This document shows, piece by piece, positions 47,991 to 52,070 of a stretch of 52,070 bases of DNA. Source of the DNA: a virus; the IMG/VR virus record IMGVR_UViG_3300036852_000324, positions 1-52,070 of that record. One strand, written 5' to 3'. The notes under the pieces are model-generated. The model made no database searches. It saw nothing but the letters and a program-made list of their open reading frames with translations, and was not told the origin of the DNA. The position numbers and the translations under genes are program-made. Numbering within the stretch: the first letter of the stretch is position 1; every line of letters starts with the position of its first letter.

Positions 47991-48691
47991 AGCACGCCTC
48001 CCGCGCGTTTGCGGTCAAGCTCGATCTCGTCCCACACCCCGGAGAACCGAGCCGAGATCCCGCTGTAGTCATCCCCGAGCACGGTCTCCAGCTCGATGAC
48101 GGCCTGGCGAACCTGCTCGCGAGCGCTGGCCACGCGCTCCTCTCCGAGGACCTCACCGTAGGCCACGATGCGGGTCCCGACGGCGCGCAGGTCCTTCAGG
48201 AAGGTCTGCGCACGTTTGGGGCCAATGTCGCCTGCCGGTGGATCGCCGTGGGTTCCGGCTCGGATGAATTCGACGCGAGCGGACCGGGCCGGCGCACGCT
48301 CGGTCTCCAGACGTGCCATCAGGGTATCGACCTCGTCGACCAGGCCACGCACGATGCCGTCACGAAGCTGGTCGCTAGTCGCGACCGGGAGCGCCGGGAC
48401 AATCCAATCCGTGCCCCAGATCTGTGACACCGCCCCACATAGCCGGCCAGCGGCCTCGGAGTGCCGTGCGGGGACATACCATCCGACACCGAATCGCACC
48501 GCGTCATAGGCGGACATGAGCGTGCGTCCGAGCCACCCGGTGACGTCAGCGGCCTGGTAGATCTCCTGGTCGACGGCCAGGCGGTATTCGGTCAGCACGC
48601 GAACTCCGATCGCTGCGTTGCCGTCGTACGTCAGCTCGCCGCTGGAGGAGAGCGTGGCGCGCATCTCGACCGAGCCCAGCTCGCTGCCCAC
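47987..48691 (-). CDS. 234-residue protein, possibly 3' half of a frameshifted gene
   Basis: GTG start at 48691 (VGSELGSVEMRATLSSSGEL) lacks a ribosome site. The open frame in fact extends upstream to 48739 with plausible sequence (GSWTVGKVNHKSLVGSELG). A helical C-terminal half (GEERVASAREQVRQAVIELE). The upstream gene enters from another frame at a GGGG run, so the two may form one protein of about 330 residues. Confidence 0.6.
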   Translation of the reverse strand: MGSELGSVEMRATLSSSGELTYDGNAAIGVRVLTEYRLAVDQEIYQAADVTGWLGRTLMSAYDAVRFGVGWYVPARHSEAAGRLCGAVSQIWGTDWIVPALPVATSDQLRDGIVRGLVDEVDTLMARLETERAPARSARVEFIRAGTHGDPPAGDIGPKRAQTFLKDLRAVGTRIVAYGEVLGEERVASAREQVRQAVIELETVLGDDYSGISARFSGVWDEIELDRKRAGGVL

Positions 48692-48983
48692 GAGCGACTT
48701 GTGGTTGACCTTTCCGACGGTCCACGAACCCCTGCGCCGTCAGCGCCGACATGCATCGACCAGCCTGCGACCGAGCCGATGCCGCCGGCGGAGCCTTGAT
48801 TCCCGTTCCCTCGAGCGCCTCGACCAGGGAGCCACGGGTGATTACTACGTTGATGTGCTCGTACTGGTCGTATAGGGCCAGTCGGGCAGCTTCCTGGTCG
48901 GCCCCATGGCGCTCGACGATGAAGCGCTGCTTGACGCCGATTCCACCCTTGCGGCGAGCTTCGATGTTGAACCGGAAGCGCAT
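48546..48983 (-). CDS. 5' part of probable frameshifted gene
   Basis: MRFRFNIEARRKGGIGVKQR, then a folded-looking region to about SALTAQGF (near 48730). Beyond that the frame reads Arg/Gly-rich, non-protein-like sequence until 48546. The downstream gene's frame takes over at GGGG (48729-48732). The protein-like part ends within 4 codons of the point where the other frame opens, supporting a frameshift. Confidence 0.55.
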   Translation of the reverse strand: MRFRFNIEARRKGGIGVKQRFIVERHGADQEAARLALYDQYEHINVVITRGSLVEALEGTGIKAPPAASARSQAGRCMSALTAQGFVDRRKGQPQVARGQRAGLGRDARHALLQRRADVRRQRSDRSSRADRIPPGRRPGDLPGR

Positions 48984-48985
48984 GG

Positions 48986-49282
48986 CTATTCCCCCTCATG
49001 AGCGAAGTAGTAAGACTCACCGGACCAGATGCGCGTACTGCCCTGATAGCGCCCGTCTACGATGTTGGGCCTGTGATCCACGAACTCGACGCGCAGGTCG
49101 CCGCAGTAGTTGCCGATGTGACCAGACGGCTTCGCAATATCGAACCCCAGGCTTGCGGCGACGCGCTCCGCGAACGCGCGGCAATTCATCTTGGTATCGC
49201 CGTCCAGGTTCTCGGTGTAGTACACGATTCCACTGTCGGGGCCTTCGTTGCAGTACACGATGACGTGCATATCGGACAGCAT
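48986..49282 (-). CDS. 98-residue protein, function unknown
   Basis: MLSDMHVIVYCNEGPDSGIV, a beta-rich protein with AFAERVAASLGFDIAKPSGH in the middle. Its start follows the junction GGAGGGCAAGTAGCCATG shared with other genes here. Confidence 0.6.
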   Translation of the reverse strand: MLSDMHVIVYCNEGPDSGIVYYTENLDGDTKMNCRAFAERVAASLGFDIAKPSGHIGNYCGDLRVEFVDHRPNIVDGRYQGSTRIWSGESYYFAHEGE

Positions 49283-49284
49283 GG

Positions 49285-49452
49285 CTACTTGCCCTCCAGG
49301 TTGATGCGGTACTTGGGGTCACACTTATTCCAGCACTCGAGGCACACCGCCCCGACGTACATCAGGCGATGCTTCCCGAGGGCCGTCCGGTTGCAGCCAC
49401 GCTCGCCGTGGTCGCAGGCCAGGTTCTCGCAGTTGCACTTACTGAGCGCCAT
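49285..49452 (-). CDS. 55-residue Cys-rich zinc-binding protein
   Basis: MALSKCNCENLACDHGERGC, then CLECWNKC. Eight Cys and two His fit a double zinc-knuckle. Ends INLEGK. The upstream gene ends with a nearly identical junction. Perhaps RNA or DNA binding. Confidence 0.6.
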   Translation of the reverse strand: MALSKCNCENLACDHGERGCNRTALGKHRLMYVGAVCLECWNKCDPKYRINLEGK

Positions 49453-49454
49453 GG

Positions 49455-49745
49455 CTACTTGCCCTCCGTGACCGGGGCCCGGAACCACGCGCGGTCCGCC
49501 GGGAGGAACAGCTCGGCATCGGCCAGCCAGCTGCGCGGCAGGAATCGGCCGAGACCGTCGCGGGGCTGTGAGCGCACGCCGTCGACCCACGACATGCTGG
49601 GCTGTGCCAGGATGCGGCCGACGAGGGCGGCATTGGCAACCTCGGCAATGGCCATCTTGCGGCGAGCGGCAAAGGCGCGCTCGTAGTCGGCAATGTGACG
49701 GACGGTCGGGAGCGCGGTGAGCACGGATGGGGGCAGGTTGCGCAT
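49455..49745 (-). CDS. 96-residue protein, function unknown
   Basis: MRNLPPSVLTALPTVRHIAD, then a basic helix (FAARRKMAIAEVANAALVGR). Start is preceded by AAGGAG and by the copy-2 leader element. Ends VTEGK at the repeated gene junction. Confidence 0.58.
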   Translation of the reverse strand: MRNLPPSVLTALPTVRHIADYERAFAARRKMAIAEVANAALVGRILAQPSMSWVDGVRSQPRDGLGRFLPRSWLADAELFLPADRAWFRAPVTEGK

Positions 49746-49767
49746 GGGGTCTCCTTTGGGTTTGACA

Positions 49768-49836
49768 TGCTCGAAAGAGCACATGGTTTGGTAGACGATG
49801 GCTGTTCGCGGGACGGAGCGAGTCGTACTCCGTGCC
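49768..49836 (-). promoter_or_regulatory. conserved leader element, copy 2
   Basis: Hairpin TGCTC-GAAA-GAGCA (49768-49781, plus-strand notation), core GCACATGGTTTGGT from 49779, and stem GGGACGGAG/CTCCGTGCC (49810-49836, one mismatch). Same architecture as the element at 47.1 kb, with different but still paired bases in the first stem. Confidence 0.62.
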
Positions 49837-49859
49837 ACTGGCCGGCATCGGCTGGCTAG

Positions 49860-50153
49860 CTACTCTGCTGTCTGCTCTGCCAGCTGGTCGGCCACGCCGT
49901 TGACCAGCTCCCTGGATAGTTCAGTCAGCGTGTTGTCATCGGCGTTGGGATTCAGCTCGATGGCCTCGCATGCAGCGCCATGCTGGGTGTCGTACTGGAC
50001 ATCTCCAGTGGCGAACCACAGCTCGCCGTCGGCGTTGGCGACGAGGCGAACATCGAGCGGTCCGCCGATATCCTTGCTTAGTATGCGCAGCACAGTCTTT
50101 ACCCGTATGGCATTGCGCTCGATGCTGTCTGGATTGGTGTGGTCGAGGAGCAT
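49860..50153 (-). CDS. 97-residue protein, function unknown
   Basis: MLLDHTNPDSIERNAIRVKT, beta-strand rich (DVRLVANADGELWFATGDVQ), acidic C-terminus. Starts after the repeated junction (GGAGGTCAAGTAGCCATG). No family. Confidence 0.58.
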   Translation of the reverse strand: MLLDHTNPDSIERNAIRVKTVLRILSKDIGGPLDVRLVANADGELWFATGDVQYDTQHGAACEAIELNPNADDNTLTELSRELVNGVADQLAEQTAE

Positions 50154-50155
50154 GG

Positions 50156-50539
50156 CTACTTGACCTCCGGGTTGATGGCCTGTTGCAGGTCGGGATCGGA
50201 TGCCAGCTCCGCAGCGCTAGGCACCTCGAGTTCGCAGATGGCCAGGGCTTGCTCGACGGAGACACCATCGACCGGTCCGTTGCGCTCGTCTACGCAGTCC
50301 GAGATCCACTGCTCGAGCTGGAGTCGAGCGAGCGACTTGGCGTACGACGCGCGGGCCTTGGCGAGCTTGAGGCGATGTGAGGCCAGCTTCGCAGCGGCGC
50401 GTGCCTTGACCACGTCAGCCCTGGTTGACTTGACCGAGGCAGTAGCGGATTTGACAGACACACTGGCATCGTGGCGCGGAGAGGCCAATGCAGCGGACGG
50501 GGCTAGGAGTGAGAGCACGAGGGCGAGGCGGGACAGCAT
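50156..50539 (-). CDS. secreted helical protein
   Basis: A 127-residue protein. MLSRLALVLSLLAPSAALAS is a clear signal peptide, cleaved after ALA. The mature part is a long Ala/Lys/Arg helix (VKARAAAKLASHRLKLAKAR), so a periplasmic fibre-like helix. AAGGAGA precedes the start. Ends INPEVK. Could act on the envelope or in exclusion; unknown. Confidence 0.65.
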   Translation of the reverse strand: MLSRLALVLSLLAPSAALASPRHDASVSVKSATASVKSTRADVVKARAAAKLASHRLKLAKARASYAKSLARLQLEQWISDCVDERNGPVDGVSVEQALAICELEVPSAAELASDPDLQQAINPEVK

Positions 50540-50652
50540 GGTGGGTCTCCTTGTTGATGGACGTGGCGTCCGGCGAGGCGGCAGAGAGACGCGCCAGTCG
50601 GGCCCGACTGGATGCTCCCTGTAACCTCGACGGGCACAGCGGCCCTCGTGCG

Positions 50653-51075
50653 CTACCGCATGCCCGGGTTGGCAGAGCGGATGTCCTCGGGGCTGATGTA
50701 ACAGCCCTCTGCCTCGTACACGCGGCTCTTGAGCACGCTCTCGGTTGCGTCCCTGTCGAGGAGCCACTGCTCGCACATGCGCCACGCCGTGAGGTCGCGG
50801 TGCGCGGCGCCGGCGTAGTGGACCAGCTCCTCGCGGCCCGCGGCGCGCATCTGGTCGACCATGGCGTTGACGGTCGGGTGCATCACGTTGGTGGGGCGGA
50901 TGCTGAGGTCGGTTCCCACAGGGCCGGAAACTCGGATCTCGCACGGCTGGCACACCAGGCCATAGGCTGGGTTGCTTGCGTCAAGCTCGGAGTTCCCACA
51001 GTTTCCGCATGCCTTGTAGGCGTCGCCGATGCGGGAGGAGGTGGCGTGGTCAACGGTGTAGGTCTTGGTGGTCAT
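50653..51075 (-). CDS. zinc-finger protein
   Basis: A 140-residue protein. CGNCG...CQPC (residues about 23-46) is a four-Cys zinc ribbon. The C-terminal half is helical. AAAGGA precedes the start. Possibly nucleic-acid binding. Confidence 0.62.
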   Translation of the reverse strand: MTTKTYTVDHATSSRIGDAYKACGNCGNSELDASNPAYGLVCQPCEIRVSGPVGTDLSIRPTNVMHPTVNAMVDQMRAAGREELVHYAGAAHRDLTAWRMCEQWLLDRDATESVLKSRVYEAEGCYISPEDIRSANPGMR

Positions 51076-51096
51076 GGTCGTGGTCCTTTCGTGGGT

Positions 51097-51198
51097 TCAG
51101 TGGGTGACTGCGTAGACGAACAGTGCGATGCAGGGCGACATGGCGGCCAGGGCAGTGGCAGCGGAGAGCAGGTAGTCCTTGATGGTTGGCTTGGTCAT
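51097..51198 (-). CDS. 33-residue membrane microprotein
   Basis: MTKPTIKDYLLSAATALAAM then SPCIALFVYAVTH, one hydrophobic helix with charged N-terminus. No strong ribosome site except GGGAT further up. Start is followed by a gene with its own site. Moderate support. Confidence 0.45.
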   Translation of the reverse strand: MTKPTIKDYLLSAATALAAMSPCIALFVYAVTH

Positions 51199-51271
51199 GG
51201 TCGGTATCCCTGTGTGGTTTGACTAGGTGGCTACTGTAGTGGTTTTGACAGGTAGTGATTACTGTGTAGGG

Positions 51272-51463
51272 CTAGATGGTGATACCCACGGTATCGATCC
51301 CTAGGTACCGCATGCGCTGCGTGTCCATGCGGAGTGCGTCCTGAAGGTGGCACTCCGCAATCTCCTGACCCTCGTGGTGCCAGGCCGCCAGCAGTGCGGC
51401 GGTGAGCGTGAGCGTCTGTGCCAGCAGGGGGAGGGAAGCGTCGAATGCGGTCGGGGTAGGCAT
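51272..51463 (-). CDS. 63-residue protein, rightmost gene
   Basis: MPTPTAFDASLPLLAQTLTL, then a helical His/Glu-rich part. AGGAGAT lies 5 bases before the start. A perfect 14-bp palindrome overlaps its leader. First gene of the right-end leftward transcript. Confidence 0.58.
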   Translation of the reverse strand: MPTPTAFDASLPLLAQTLTLTAALLAAWHHEGQEIAECHLQDALRMDTQRMRYLGIDTVGITI

Positions 51464-51478
51464 GGGGTATCTCCTGGT

Positions 51479-51492
51479 GATTCCCGGGAATC
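51479..51492. promoter_or_regulatory. perfect 14-bp palindrome in 5' leader
   Basis: GATTCCCGGGAATC sits 15 bases before the start of the rightmost gene, next to its Shine-Dalgarno. Likely an operator or translational control hairpin. Confidence 0.5.
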
Positions 51493-51724
51493 TCTCCGGT
51501 GATTTCGAGACTGTGCGAACCGCGTGCCAGACGGGAAATCGCGAGGTTGCGCCTCGGATCCGGTCGGATCCCGTGCCGCCGGTTCACACTGCGACATGTA
51601 GGTGTGAAAATCCTGCCTCGGATCGACCGGCCGGGCCGATCGCCGGCCGAGGATCGCGGCCCGATTTTTCGAGGATCTGAGTCGCGCGATCCCCCGGCTA
51701 CGGAGCCGGAGATACCTGCCCGTC

Positions 51725-51755
51725 GATCGCGCGATGCCCCTGCCATCGCGCGATC
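51725..51755. repeat. GC-rich inverted repeat
   Basis: GATCGCGCGATG (51725-51736) and CATCGCGCGATC (51744-51755) are perfect inverted copies with a 7-base spacer. A third TCGCGCGAT lies at 51682. CCGGCT-ACGG-AGCCGG at 51694-51709 adds another hairpin. Such clusters occur at replication origins. Confidence 0.6.
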
Positions 51756-51767
51756 CCTGCGTGTGGG

Positions 51768-52043
51768 CCGCAGTGCGTACCGCAGTACGTACCGGCATGA
51801 GCTCCCAGGAGATGCGCTCTGCGAGTTCGAGGCTCGGATCGGCCCCAACGTGCGCCCTCGCTCGCTGAACGCGATTCTAGGGCAAGCCAGGCGCGTTTTC
51901 AGGCCTGTTAGGCTGCGATGTCTCGGGCCGTGCGGATTGAAGCTCGGTTCGTAGTGGGTCGCAGTAAGTAGTTCAGTGTGTACTGCACAGAGGCTGCACT
52001 CCTACCGCAGCCTACATGGCTACCGTGTAAGCCGCAGTAAATA
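51768..52043. repeat. iteron-like CCGCAGTRMRTA repeats
   Basis: CCGCAGTGCGTA (51768) and CCGCAGTACGTA (51780) are tandem 12-mers; TCGCAGTAAGTA (51959), CCGCAGCCTACA (52005, degenerate) and CCGCAGTAAATA (52032) follow, and an inverted TGTACTGC lies near 51979. This resembles a Rep, ParB or DnaA-type binding array. Confidence 0.55.
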
Positions 52044-52070
52044 TTGGGGGGTACACCCAGGACAGCCGAG

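Larger units (their letters stand above)
51464..52070. other. right non-coding control region
   Basis: No convincing gene. Contains the palindrome at 51479, GC-rich inverted repeats, tandem TCGCGCGAT motifs, and iteron-like CCGCAGT repeats. A 151-codon rightward open frame (51499-51954) is Arg/Pro-rich and not protein-like. Candidate replication origin or packaging region, joined to 1-412 if circular. Confidence 0.6.

Noticed and set aside
51499-51954. Rightward 151-codon open frame in the right-end control region
   Set aside because: Arg-rich, lacks a good ribosome site, and spans inverted repeats and hairpins; better explained as non-coding.

Overview
This window looks like the complete or nearly complete genome of a tailed bacteriophage with a contractile tail. 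The head and tail module follows phage Mu gene order closely: TerS, TerL, DUF935-type portal, protease plus nested scaffold, gpT-type capsid, gp36, gpG, gp37, gp38, sheath, tube, frameshifted chaperone, tape measure, gpN, gpP, gp45, gp46, gp47, gp48. I see no MuA/MuB transposase, no integrase and no RNA polymerase. Replication and recombination are instead served by a CHC2/TOPRIM primase, a RecA-fold helicase, a RecT annealing protein, a PD-(D/E)XK exonuclease and a RuvC-like nuclease. GC content is high by eye. The lipoproteins of the 'SSCGDD' type and a RiPP-like precursor with a VVGG leader suggest a host in or near Myxococcota; this is inference only.

Layout. 1-412 is non-coding, with a 53-bp dyad, a terminator-like hairpin and an operator-like repeat ahead of an XRE-type regulator. 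413-6056 is a rightward train of about 20 small genes that mostly overlap by ATGA/GTGA (regulator, NrdR-like zinc ribbon, RuvC-like nuclease, several zinc-binding and membrane microproteins). 6034-28910 is the packaging, head, tail and baseplate module, ending in a GQSN esterase with a PKD domain and a gp48/LamG fusion. 28926-30459 holds two paralogous putative lipoproteins with their own promoters (moron-like). 30511-32793 is the lysis cassette: XhlA-like protein, spanin pair with an embedded TTG-start o-spanin, holin candidate, GH25 muramidase.

32599-35001 is a leftward seven-gene operon. 35065-36457 is a rightward island of small and tail-like genes, one interrupted by an amber codon. 36454-41718 is the leftward replication operon (primase, helicase, ParB-like protein, SLOG protein, winged-helix protein). 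41783-45252 is the rightward recombination operon (RecT, SLOG-like protein, exonuclease). 45249-51463 is a leftward accessory region of small genes containing the RiPP-like precursor, a Gly-rich hexanucleotide-repeat protein, repeated leader elements and repeated gene-junction sequences. 51464-52070 is non-coding, with iteron-like repeats and hairpins. If the molecule is circular it joins 1-412 to form a roughly 1-kb candidate origin/control region.

The most unusual points are the orphan lanthipeptide-like precursor, promoters placed so close to start codons that leaderless transcripts are expected, duplicated gene-end sequences that carry the next gene's Shine-Dalgarno, and a conserved leader hairpin with different but still paired stem bases.
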